Below, one piece after another: positions 45,424 to 53,813 of a DNA stretch of 64,000 bases. The position numbers were made by a program, and so were the translations under genes. The notes beneath the pieces were generated by a model. That model was given only the letters and a program-made list of their open reading frames with translations, did no database searches and was not told the origin of the DNA. Position 1 is the first letter of the stretch, and each line of letters begins with the position of its first letter. This DNA is from Alteromonadales bacterium alter-6D02 (lineage in GTDB: Bacteria > Pseudomonadota > Gammaproteobacteria > Enterobacterales > Psychrobiaceae): NCBI GenBank assembly GCA_002835545.1, contig PIZK01000001.1, positions 124,001 to 188,000 of the forward strand, given 5' to 3'.

Positions 45424-46671
45424 ATGAACAACTTTTCCCTTAATAGCCAATCATTAACTGATTGGCTATCTTATTTAGAATCAATTCACCCAAGTGAAAT
45501 TGAACTTGGTTTAACCCGTGTTAAAGCTGTTGCTTTGAAATTGGGATTATTAGACGACTTAGGTAAGGTTATTCTTGTTGGTGGAACCAACGGGAAAGGC
45601 TCAACCTCTGCCATCCTAGAACAATTAATTTTAGCGACCGGTGCGTCCACCGGTGTTTTTAGTTCTCCTCACTTACTTCGTTACAATGAACGCTTACGCA
45701 TCAATGGACAAGAATTAGCCGATGATTTCCATATCGAAGCGCTAAGAACAATTGAGGTGGGTCGCGAAGCCACAGAGCTTACTTATTTTGAGTTCAATAC
45801 CTTAGCAGCGTTATATTTAATGAAACAAGCAAAGGTAGATTACTTTATTCTAGAAGTCGGTTTAGGCGGGCGTTTAGACTCAACCAATATTGTTGATGCA
45901 GATTTAGCTGTTATCACCACCATCGACCTAGACCATCAAGCCTGGCTGGGGACGACACGTGAGGCTGTCGCGTTTGAAAAGTCAGGTATCTTTAGACAAA
46001 ATCAGCTAGTTATCTGCGGCGAACCTAACCCACCGCAGCCATTACTCGATCGTGCTCTGGAACTTAACTGTAATATTGCTTACAAAGGAAAAGATTTCAC
46101 TTTTGAGCACACAGGTGATTTATGGCAGTGGAAAACTGATGATAAAGAACTATCCGATCTACCATTAACGCGTCTACCAATGACAAATGCAGCAACGGCA
46201 CTAGCAGCGTTTGACAAACTTGAGTTAAACCTAAGCCATGACACGATTAAACGTGTAATGGGTGAAACGAGCTTGCTAGGTCGCCTGCAGACTATCGCAA
46301 ATGCACCTGATATCGTGCTAGACGTTGCTCATAACCCAGAAGCGGGTCGATACCTTGCTCAGTGGTTAAAACAACACCCTGCGCAATCTATCCATTGTGT
46401 GTGTGCCATGCTTGCTGATAAAGATAGTGCCTCGACACTTGATGTCGTCGCTCCCTATATTAATCATTGGTATCTAGCGTCGTTAGATTGTCCAAGAGGG
46501 GCTGATGCAAGTCAGTTGGAGAAAAACCTTCAATCTGAATCTGTACAAGGGCTATATAACAATGTTAGTGATGCATTAGATGCAGCCAAGCAACAGGCGA
46601 CTGAACAAGACCTGATCATTGTCTTTGGTTCTTTCTTTACGGTTGCTGAAGTTTTAGAGCAACAAAAATAA
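45424..46671 (+). CDS. folC: Bifunctional folylpolyglutamate/dihydrofolate synthase
   Basis: 415-residue Mur-ligase-like enzyme. The P-loop is VGGTNGKGSTSAIL; FSSPHLLRYNERLRIN and the metal region GLGGRLDSTN follow, then DVAHNPEAGRYL in the C-terminal domain. It adds glutamate to folates and makes dihydrofolate from dihydropteroate. The accD-folC-dedD-cvpA-purF order is as in E. coli. Confidence 0.95.
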   Translation: MNNFSLNSQSLTDWLSYLESIHPSEIELGLTRVKAVALKLGLLDDLGKVILVGGTNGKGSTSAILEQLILATGASTGVFSSPHLLRYNERLRINGQELADDFHIEALRTIEVGREATELTYFEFNTLAALYLMKQAKVDYFILEVGLGGRLDSTNIVDADLAVITTIDLDHQAWLGTTREAVAFEKSGIFRQNQLVICGEPNPPQPLLDRALELNCNIAYKGKDFTFEHTGDLWQWKTDDKELSDLPLTRLPMTNAATALAAFDKLELNLSHDTIKRVMGETSLLGRLQTIANAPDIVLDVAHNPEAGRYLAQWLKQHPAQSIHCVCAMLADKDSASTLDVVAPYINHWYLASLDCPRGADASQLEKNLQSESVQGLYNNVSDALDAAKQQATEQDLIIVFGSFFTVAEVLEQQK

Positions 46672-46796
46672 CATCATACTCGATTGACTGGTGAGATCAG
46701 CTGAATGGGCTTTAACCAGCTCATTTAACTGGTATAACTGGAAATTACAAATGGTTTCAATTATAGTTTTGCGCAAGCTATTGCAAGGAATAACCT

Positions 46797-47435
46797 GTGA
46801 CAGATCAGATCAAAAACCGGATTGTTGGTGCTATTGTATTATTTGCACTAGCAATCATTTTTCTACCTGACATTTTTGATGGTAAAAAACAAAGTAAAAC
46901 CGATGCCTTTGCAACAATCCCCGCAAAACCGATTTATCAAACGCCTCAACTTGATAAAGTTGAGATTGATATTGCACAAGGCTACGCGCGTGATAACACT
47001 CTTTCGAGCAATGAAAAGAACAGTGAGCCTGCGGTTAAGCCCGAAGAGGTCATTTCTCAGGTTCATGAGAAATCAAAGAGTGCAGTTGAAACCGTAGTGA
47101 CAAGCTCAATCAAAGCTACAGCGCCACCTGAAGAACGTAAAGTTTCTGCGGTCGTTAAGCCGGAGACTAAACAGCCTACATTCAAGCGCAGTGGTTGGGT
47201 TATTACAATGGGCACATTTAATGACCCTGGTAATGTCAAACGCCTGTTAGCAAAATTACGTAGTAAAGGGTTTACAGCATTTAGTGTGCCTAACAACCCG
47301 ATCCGAAATAAGCCAACCAAGGTCTTTGTTGGCCCAGAGCTTAATAAACAGTCGATAGAGAAAGTGCATAAAAAATTAAAAGGCAGTTTCAAAGACTCAG
47401 GTATTATCACGCGGTTTAATCCGCTAGAAAAATAA
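46797..47435 (+). CDS. dedD: SPOR-domain cell-division protein DedD
   Basis: 212 residues from a GTG start. A short cytoplasmic end, one membrane helix (about 9-26, IVGAIVLFALAIIFLPDIF), a Lys/Glu/Pro-rich linker and a C-terminal SPOR domain (about 135-210, SGWVITMGTFNDPGNVKRLLAKL). SPOR domains bind denuded septal glycan, which places DedD at the division site. Position and layout match E. coli DedD. Confidence 0.9.
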   Translation: MTDQIKNRIVGAIVLFALAIIFLPDIFDGKKQSKTDAFATIPAKPIYQTPQLDKVEIDIAQGYARDNTLSSNEKNSEPAVKPEEVISQVHEKSKSAVETVVTSSIKATAPPEERKVSAVVKPETKQPTFKRSGWVITMGTFNDPGNVKRLLAKLRSKGFTAFSVPNNPIRNKPTKVFVGPELNKQSIEKVHKKLKGSFKDSGIITRFNPLEK

Positions 47436-47575
47436 TCAGAAAAGCGAATCACTAACGAAACGTTTACTCCATAGTTAATAATGTTTGAGCAATTATTAAA
47501 TTGCTCGAACTTATTACTATGAATTTTTGTAAACTTTGGTAGAATTCGCGGAAATTTGCAAGGGGTGTCACAATT

Positions 47576-48073
47576 ATGGATATGGTTTGGATCGATTATG
47601 CGATTTTGATCATCATTGGTTTATCAACATTAATCAGTCTAACACGAGGTTTTATCAAAGAAGCCTTATCGTTAGTTGTCTGGGTTGTTGCATTTTTCGT
47701 TGCAAGTAGCTTTCATGCAGATCTCGCAGTGTATTTTACTCAAATCAACGATGAAATACTCAGAAACGCCGTCGCCGTAGTAACACTATTCGTATGCTGC
47801 TTGATTTTAGGTGCTATAACTAACTATATCGTTGGTCAATTAGTAGTTAAAACAGGGTTGTCAGGTACAGATCGCGTACTTGGTTTATGCTTTGGCGCGT
47901 TACGCGGGGTACTTATTGTATCTGCAATACTTTTTGCAATCGACTCATTTACGACACTTTCAAACTCACAATGGTGGAAGCAATCTACGCTGATTCCAGA
48001 GTTTGGCGCTGTCATCGAATGGTTTTTTGATTACTTGAAACAAAACTCGAGCTTTTTACCAAAGCAGGCTTAA
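47576..48073 (+). CDS. cvpA: Colicin V production family membrane protein CvpA
   Basis: 165 residues with four membrane helices. It begins [29 protein letters not shown] and contains the conserved [15 protein letters not shown]. CvpA has been linked to envelope homeostasis and colicin V release; its molecular role is unsettled. An AAGGGG site precedes the ATG. It lies 35 bases before purF and is probably cotranscribed. Confidence 0.92.
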   Translation: MDMVWIDYAILIIIGLSTLISLTRGFIKEALSLVVWVVAFFVASSFHADLAVYFTQINDEILRNAVAVVTLFVCCLILGAITNYIVGQLVVKTGLSGTDRVLGLCFGALRGVLIVSAILFAIDSFTTLSNSQWWKQSTLIPEFGAVIEWFFDYLKQNSSFLPKQA

Positions 48074-48108
48074 TTAACTCAATATAATATTGAGATGAGG
48101 ATTTTTTT

Positions 48109-49626
48109 ATGTGTGGTGTAGCTGGCATTGTAGCCTATTCATCGGTTAACCAAGCGTTGTATGACGCGCTAACAGTGTTACAACATCGAGGTCAAGATGC
48201 TGCAGGTATCTGTACCGTTGATAATGGCAATTTTCGTTTACGTAAAGCCAATGGCCTAGTACGTGATGTATTTGAAGCTAAGCATATGCAACGTCTACAA
48301 GGCACTGTAGGTATTGGTCACATTCGCTACCCAACTGCTGGTACGTCGACTTCTGCTGAAGCGCAGCCGTTCTATGTTAACTCGCCGTTTGGTATTAGCT
48401 TGGCGCATAATGGTAATTTAACTAACTCTAAGCAGTTACAAGATTACTTATTCAATGTTGCTCGCCGTCATATTAATACTAATTCAGATTCTGAAATTCT
48501 ATTAAACGTATTAGCGCACGAGCTATCAATTACTCCTGAGATGGCATTACAACCGCAACAAATATTTGATGCTGTTGCTCGCACCATTGAACTAGTGCAG
48601 GGCGCTTATGCCGCTGTTGCTCTAGTGATTAGCCATGGCATGATCGCCTTTAGAGACCCGTTTGGTATTCGCCCACTAGTTCTAGGTAAGCGTGAAGAAG
48701 AAGGCCGTACAGAATACATGGTGGCTTCTGAAAATGTTGCTTTAGATGCTGTAGGTTTTAAATTTATGCGTGATGTTGCGCCGGGTGAAGCTGTTTACAT
48801 CGACAATGATGGTAATCTACACACGCAAGTGTGTGCGAAAAACCCTGTTTACGCTCCTTGTATCTTTGAATACGTTTACTTCGCTCGTCCGGACTCGTTC
48901 ATTGATAAGATTTCGGTTTACCAAGCCCGCTTAAACATGGGTAAGAAACTGGGTCAAAAGATTGCAAAAGATTGGGAAGACTTAGACATTGATGTGGTTA
49001 TTCCAATCCCTGAAACCTCTTGTGATATCGCATTAGAGATTGCTAGTGAGTTAAATCTACCTTACCGCCAAGGTTTCGTTAAAAACCGCTACATTGGCCG
49101 TACATTTATCATGCCGGGTCAAACGTTGCGTCGTAAGTCGGTTCGCCGCAAGCTAAACGCTATCACCAGTGAGTTTAAAGGTAAGAACGTGTTACTGGTT
49201 GATGACTCTATCGTACGCGGAACTACATCTGAACAGATTATTGATATGGCGCGTGAGTCTGGCGCAGCGAAAGTATACTTTGCTTCTGCGGCACCAGAGA
49301 TTCGTTTCCCTAACGTTTATGGTATCGATATGCCAACCGTTAATGAATTAATCGCACATGGTCGTGAAGTAGAAGAAGTGGCTGAGCTTATTGGTGCAGA
49401 TGCGTTAATCTACCAAGGTATTGACGACTTAATTGATGCTGTTCGTGAAGGTAACCCTTCAATTGAACAGTTTGAAACCGCCGTATTTAACGGTAATTAC
49501 GTCACTGGTGACATCAGTCAAGACTACCTTGATGAAATCACGGGTTTACGTAATGACTCAGCTAAAAAGTCTGCTGAAAGCAAAGCTGAAATTTCAAACA
49601 TCGATTTACACAACGAAGCGAACTAG
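48109..49626 (+). CDS. purF: Amidophosphoribosyltransferase
   Basis: 505 residues. The class II glutamine amidotransferase begins with the nucleophile Cys after Met ([11 protein letters not shown]), and [11 protein letters not shown] follows. The PRPP-binding loop [17 protein letters not shown] is in the C-terminal half. It commits PRPP to purine synthesis. No PurR box was obvious upstream of cvpA. Confidence 0.96.
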   Translation: MCGVAGIVAYSSVNQALYDALTVLQHRGQDAAGICTVDNGNFRLRKANGLVRDVFEAKHMQRLQGTVGIGHIRYPTAGTSTSAEAQPFYVNSPFGISLAHNGNLTNSKQLQDYLFNVARRHINTNSDSEILLNVLAHELSITPEMALQPQQIFDAVARTIELVQGAYAAVALVISHGMIAFRDPFGIRPLVLGKREEEGRTEYMVASENVALDAVGFKFMRDVAPGEAVYIDNDGNLHTQVCAKNPVYAPCIFEYVYFARPDSFIDKISVYQARLNMGKKLGQKIAKDWEDLDIDVVIPIPETSCDIALEIASELNLPYRQGFVKNRYIGRTFIMPGQTLRRKSVRRKLNAITSEFKGKNVLLVDDSIVRGTTSEQIIDMARESGAAKVYFASAAPEIRFPNVYGIDMPTVNELIAHGREVEEVAELIGADALIYQGIDDLIDAVREGNPSIEQFETAVFNGNYVTGDISQDYLDEITGLRNDSAKKSAESKAEISNIDLHNEAN

Positions 49627-49651
49627 TTCGTTTTAGTCGAGTAGTTCACAT

Positions 49652-49688
49652 AAAAACGGGATGGTGATTAATTACCATCCCGTTTTTT
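49652..49688 (+). terminator. Rho-independent terminator of cvpA-purF
   Basis: ACGGGATGGT and ACCATCCCGT with loop GATTAATT, extended by A and T pairs and followed by T residues. Confidence 0.94.
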
Positions 49689-49765
49689 ATGTGCTCAACT
49701 TTGTTGTGAGTGTGGTGAATCGTCGCCCTGACATACCCCCACTTGTCATTCGACATGCGTCCACT

Positions 49766-49972
49766 CGTCATCCTGACATGCGTCAACTCGTCATCCTGAC
49801 ATGCTGTTAGTCAGGATCTCCTAAAGCCTGTTAATCAGTGAACTAAGACCACTCAGCTTTTGCGCACATAAAAAAATCACCCCACCTTGCACAACAACGC
49901 GCCGTAAACCCATCCGTGGGCGCTCGAAAAAACATCCCTGTTTTTAATGGTTGTTTTAGCAAAGTGTGATGA
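49766..49972. repeat. Direct repeat, unit 1 (about 205 bp)
   Basis: Nearly identical to 50008-50212: it opens with the REP-like palindrome and continues with CCTGTTAATCAGTGAACTAA, CACCCCACCTTGCACAACAA, CCCATCC-TGGG and GGTTGTTTTAGCAAAGTGTG blocks. About a dozen scattered substitutions separate the copies. No coding frame spans it. Confidence 0.9.
49793..49817. repeat. REP-like palindrome, copy 4
   Basis: ATCCTGAC, 9-base loop ATGCTGTTA, GTCAGGAT. Compared with copy 2 both arms have changed together (C-G to T-A pairs), keeping the stem. Confidence 0.75.
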
Positions 49973-50007
49973 TTTACCGGGGAGTATGTCAGTATGTTCC
50001 TCTATGC

Positions 50008-50212
50008 CGTCCTGACATGCGCTAACTCGTCATCCTGACATGCTGTTAGTCAGGATCTTCTGATGCCTGTTAATCAGTGAACTAAGACCACTCAGCTTTT
50101 GTGCACATAAAAAAATCACCCCACCTTGCACAACAACACGCCGTGAACCCATCCATGGGGGCTCGAAAAAACATCCCTGTTTTATATGGTTGTTTTAGCA
50201 AAGTGTGATGAG
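50008..50212. repeat. Direct repeat, unit 2 (about 205 bp)
   Basis: Second copy of the unit at 49766, in the same orientation, 35 bases after the first. It ends in GTTTTAGCAAAGTGTGATGA like the first. The pair could be a non-autonomous element or duplicated non-coding RNA locus. Confidence 0.9.
50032..50056. repeat. REP-like palindrome, copy 5
   Basis: Identical to copy 4 within repeat unit 2. Truncated half-palindromes (TCCTGACATGCG) stand directly upstream in both units. Confidence 0.75.
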
Positions 50213-50358
50213 TTATTGGGCATGGTTTGAAGCAATTCAATTAACTTTTTTTGATATAAATATTTCACAATAGTGAGACGCAATAACTCCACTTTGACAC
50301 CCTGACTACTCTAATATTGTTGCTCAGTTGTCTTGCCGTTTAACCTACTGTAGTATCG

Positions 50359-50391
50359 ATAAAAAGATTATGGGTATCTTTTTATTTTTTT
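50359..50391 (+). terminator. Orphan rho-independent terminator
   Basis: ATAAAAAGAT and ATCTTTTTAT form a perfect 10-bp stem around TATGGGT, followed by six T. The nearest plus-strand gene, purF, already has its own terminator 670 bases earlier, so this may end an unannotated non-coding transcript. Confidence 0.65.
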
Positions 50392-50673
50392 GCATGGACG
50401 AACGCTTCACTGGAGTAACCTCCGTTTAAAATAAAACTATAAGTAGCTGTATTTATTGGATATTTATTAAAGAGTCAATATCGGAAAGGTAATTTAATAA
50501 ATTGTTGTCACACTAGTTTTCGAAAGCAAGAGGTTACTAAAAACTTTTCTAAAGGATATAAATAATCGCGAAAAAGCTCAGGGATATAGCGAAAATTTGA
50601 AAGACCTCCTATTTCATAGTTTGAATTAATTCGCACTAGAAAGATTTCGATTTAAATATGTAAAATGAAAGTG
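50392..50673. other. AT-rich spacer 3' of the islet operon
   Basis: No gene, repeat or clear hairpin is visible between the orphan terminator and the last gene of the islet operon. No T-tailed terminator for that operon could be found on the minus strand. Confidence 0.5.
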
Positions 50674-51135
50674 CTAAATCTCACAAATAGTTCCATCTTC
50701 TATTTTCAAACTTAACTCTTCAAAACCGTCAGGCAATTCAAACGCCAAAGCACCTTTTTTAGCTATTTTGGGCTTTAGGTCTGTGTGATAGAGTTTATTC
50801 AAGCCAGAAGTTTTTGCGTAGTCAGAATAACCGCACAAATGTGAGTCCTCGACAATATCAAATTCAAACTCTTCTTCATCAACTAATTTAACTAAGTCTT
50901 TTATTTGGTCAGCTGAAATTTTCTTTTTATTTAAGTTAACAACGGTAATATCCATAATCCAGATATTTGCACCTATATCAATATCTTCAACCTCATTAAC
51001 CCCATCAATATCTTCCCAATTTAGTTTATATAAGTTCTCTACTTTAATTCTTGCGTATTTTGCATCACCATACGGGTCTTCTGCATTAACAGAAAAAAAG
51101 TCACCAGACTCAACTAGCTCTCGGATATCAATCAT
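50674..51135 (-). CDS. Islet protein C, unknown function
   Basis: 153 acidic residues with no signal peptide or membrane helix. The pattern of short strands (WIMDITVVNLNKKKIS, FEFDIVEDSHLC, ALAFELPDGFEELSLKI) looks like an all-beta, immunoglobulin-like fold of the kind seen in DUF4352-type proteins, but here it would be cytoplasmic. Its ATG overlaps the stop of the ATPase gene (ATGA), so the two are translationally coupled and probably work together. I do not recognise the family. Confidence 0.75.
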   Translation of the reverse strand: MIDIRELVESGDFFSVNAEDPYGDAKYARIKVENLYKLNWEDIDGVNEVEDIDIGANIWIMDITVVNLNKKKISADQIKDLVKLVDEEEFEFDIVEDSHLCGYSDYAKTSGLNKLYHTDLKPKIAKKGALAFELPDGFEELSLKIEDGTICEI

Positions 51136-53096
51136 AATATTTCCTTAATAGATTTAACTTTACTGTTGTAAGTATCACATACCCATGAGGTAACTTTAAC
51201 TCTTTTCTCAAAAGACAGGTTTTGGATTGGGTTTTGAATGAGCCTTACATCAAATTCGCTTTCTGTTTCGATCACTAACCCAATAAAATAGCTATCTCCT
51301 AAATCGCTAGCCACAGCAAACTCATTATTGGTAATTTCAAAGTCACTCTGCAAGCTTTTCACGGACTTAACTTCTATGTGCAGTATTTTACCTGATTTGA
51401 GCTGCACTTTAAGGTCATATCCAACATGGGCTTTGCTTACGTCAGTTACTTTAAAAACAGAATCAAATTGAGCCAAATACTCTTTTAAATTCAACTCAGC
51501 AGATCTCCATTTTTTTACATTCACAGATTTTAAAGTAGGTCCATTAGCACTCTTAGGCTCGGCTCTCTTTTGAAAGTCAAACTTAGAGGTATTAGTTTTA
51601 CTTAATATCCCCAAAGATTTGTATAAGCTTTTTATATCACTTTCAAACTCAAACTGCTTAATTAAATCCAATGTCGATTGTGGAAGTTCTATTTCGCTCT
51701 GAATCATTGATTTAGCGGTAACTAACTCGCCATCTATCGGTATAATTTTTAAGTTGGACAGTTCACGTAATTGTACTTTCTCAAGGGTAAATCTGTTTTT
51801 CTTGGCATAGTTGCCAACTACACTCATAACTCCGTAAAGGCTTAAACTTTCAAAATTACAATCTAAAAGCACCTCAGATGAAGTAAAGGTTTTAACACCA
51901 ATCCAATTACAGAAATTACTTAGTTCAGGAAATGTTTCTATCACTTCTTGTGAAATAAGTGTTTTCTTTGTTTTTAAATTATAATAATCCGTATAACTCA
52001 GCCATTCAGGACAAGTTCTAATGTTATCAATCTGGCTGGAAGAGCCACTAAAATACAATCGATGATCCAATGCATCAATAAGAGTATCTCTTAACTTTTT
52101 TCTATTTTCAAAACCATTACAATCAAATACCCTAAATATACCGATATGAGAACGATTAATAATGGCTGATTTAATAGAAAAAGCTAATATTCTACAGCAC
52201 GAAATAAATGAATCTTCACTTCTCTTATCAAAGTCAACAAACTTTCTTGAAGGGTCAGTACTGAAGTCACCATTAAACTTTAACGCAGCCCCGGGAGATT
52301 CCCTAGTAGGTAGGAATGCATGTATCAAGGCCTCATCTTTGCGAGCCGCCTCAATTTCGTATCCATTCATCTTCATTGCAATCTTACATGAACTTTCATG
52401 TTTTTGGTCATCTAACACTGTCCAATGCTCTTGAGCACCTTCTGATATAACTGTTTTTTTTGAATCAGAAGATTTAATATGAATCTTTTTGTCAAAAGAA
52501 TCAGTTATTAGTGTTATGCTATTGATATTTTTAAGAAATATACAAGAGCTACTTTCTAATTTACTTATTTCTTCATTCACAACCCGAAAGTTAGTATCTT
52601 TGAAAATAAATCTTGTTTTAAAGTCCAAAAATTCAGGCGGAAACGAATAACATTGAGTAACTCGATGAGGCACTCTAATCAATGGTACATCTTCCATTGT
52701 ATCGATAGCTTTTTTTGTCAATTCTCGAGAAAATAAGAAAGCATAACCACCTGAATAGACTTCAATCTCTTGACATATACCTACTGTGGACTTAAATCCT
52801 ATGCCACGGTAGCCTATTGTACCGCCGCCTCTTTGCTTTGTTGAAGAGCCACTCCTGCATAGAGCTAATATATCATTCTCATCAAAATCTCTTCCATTAT
52901 TTGCAACAATTATATCCTTACCAGATTGAACAGCTATAAAATTAGTAGCCCCACAATCATCAGCATTTTGAATTAGTTCTATTAACGCTCTAGTACGGTA
53001 GCTTTCAGAAATGTATAGCTCCACTTTAGCTAAATCTACGAATAACGAAGGCGCAGATAAAGCTTCATTTATAAAACTATCAATTAACAGTTCCAT
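51132..53096 (-). CDS. Sacsin-like GHKL ATPase with C-terminal DUF3883 domain
   Basis: About 654 residues from ATG 53096, which has an AGAGG site 8-9 bases upstream; an in-frame TTG at 53117 is less likely. The Hsp90-like ATPase domain shows the N-box ELIQNADDCGA (Asn 44), NNGRDF at 66-71 and the glycine loop GTIGYRGIGFKS near 91-102. The middle is unassigned. The C-terminus (about 525-640) is a DUF3883 (NO VEIN-like) domain with a PD-(D/E)xK outline: GYDLKVQLKSGK, then HIEVKS. Proteins with this pair are common in phage-defence islands. Full length, middle gene of a three-gene operon. Confidence 0.85.
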   Translation of the reverse strand: MELLIDSFINEALSAPSLFVDLAKVELYISESYRTRALIELIQNADDCGATNFIAVQSGKDIIVANNGRDFDENDILALCRSGSSTKQRGGGTIGYRGIGFKSTVGICQEIEVYSGGYAFLFSRELTKKAIDTMEDVPLIRVPHRVTQCYSFPPEFLDFKTRFIFKDTNFRVVNEEISKLESSSCIFLKNINSITLITDSFDKKIHIKSSDSKKTVISEGAQEHWTVLDDQKHESSCKIAMKMNGYEIEAARKDEALIHAFLPTRESPGAALKFNGDFSTDPSRKFVDFDKRSEDSFISCCRILAFSIKSAIINRSHIGIFRVFDCNGFENRKKLRDTLIDALDHRLYFSGSSSQIDNIRTCPEWLSYTDYYNLKTKKTLISQEVIETFPELSNFCNWIGVKTFTSSEVLLDCNFESLSLYGVMSVVGNYAKKNRFTLEKVQLRELSNLKIIPIDGELVTAKSMIQSEIELPQSTLDLIKQFEFESDIKSLYKSLGILSKTNTSKFDFQKRAEPKSANGPTLKSVNVKKWRSAELNLKEYLAQFDSVFKVTDVSKAHVGYDLKVQLKSGKILHIEVKSVKSLQSDFEITNNEFAVASDLGDSYFIGLVIETESEFDVRLIQNPIQNLSFEKRVKVTSWVCDTYNSKVKSIKEIL

Positions 53097-53123
53097 CTTA
53101 AAATGCCTCTTTAGCAAAAGTAT

Positions 53124-53417
53124 TTACAGAACATGAAGAACACACTGCCCATGTTCAAAAAGGCTCAACTCAGAAAAGTCATGAGCTTCAGCAAGAGTTT
53201 GACTATCTGGAACTCTATTTCTTTCGCCTACGCGAGCTCTGCTTTTAATTTCATAAACTATATTCACATTTTTAGATTCAAGCTTGGAGCAAACTATTTC
53301 AATCAAGTCTTCTGCTAACATACTGCCGAGAGAGTTTATTTGCCTTTCTTCAAAATCAGACATACTTAAACTTAAAGAGCCACTTTTACCTTTATATACA
53401 AATTTTGCAATGTTCAT
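53124..53417 (-). CDS. Islet protein A, small unknown protein
   Basis: 97 residues, first gene of the operon. It begins MNIAKFVYKGKSGSLSLSMSDFEE, has a central helix (INSLGSMLAEDLIEIVCSKLES) and then a strand with a basic loop (YEIKSRARVGERNRVPDSQTL). No known family is recognised. It precedes the GHKL gene by 27 bases. A GGGAAG ribosome site supports the ATG. It could be a sensor, antitoxin-like or regulatory partner, but nothing in the sequence decides this. Confidence 0.7.
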   Translation of the reverse strand: MNIAKFVYKGKSGSLSLSMSDFEERQINSLGSMLAEDLIEIVCSKLESKNVNIVYEIKSRARVGERNRVPDSQTLAEAHDFSELSLFEHGQCVLHVL

Positions 53418-53756
53418 GAATAACTTCCCTATTAAATAAAGTTATTATCTATTGTAAAAAGTTTTTTGTATATACACTGTTTTGCTACTTGCTACTTGCT
53501 ACTAATTGGTACATATCTTTGACTAATCGAGAGCTATTTTGACAAACGATGTATTTTGGATATAGCATGCTTTTACCACCCTCTGTTTTAGTCTTTGTTT
53601 GGCAGTGTGTTCGGTATTGTGAATGACTCACTTATAAAATTGCTACAAATAAATACTAAATAAGTTACAGTCACAGATCAAATAATTTGATAAAGTCAAA
53701 AAATAACATTTCTGTTACAACGACTTATGACTAATAAAACTTAACTTCGAACTGAT
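53418..53756. promoter_or_regulatory. Islet operon promoter region and spacer to putP
   Basis: AT-rich, no gene. It includes three consecutive heptamers GCTACTT/GCTACTT/GCTACTA at 53484-53504, about 70 bases upstream of the first islet gene and so near its expected promoter. No clear operator was identified. Confidence 0.45.
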
Positions 53757-53785
53757 AAATAAAAGCCCTGAACAATTCAGGGCTT
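53757..53785 (-). terminator. Rho-independent terminator of putP
   Basis: On the minus strand AAGCCCTGAA and TTCAGGGCTT form a 10-bp stem with a 3-base loop, followed by TTTTATTT, 30 bases after the putP stop. Confidence 0.9.
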
Positions 53786-53813
53786 CTTAGTGTTTGTGTG
53801 TTGGAAAGTGACA

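Noticed and set aside
49766-50212. CRISPR-like array
   Set aside because: Only two long units of about 205 bases exist, with a 35-base gap; there are no regular short repeats or cas genes.
53466-53479. LexA-like site upstream of the islet operon
   Set aside because: TTGTATATACACTG resembles the AT core of a LexA box, but lacks the CTGT-N8-ACAG ends.
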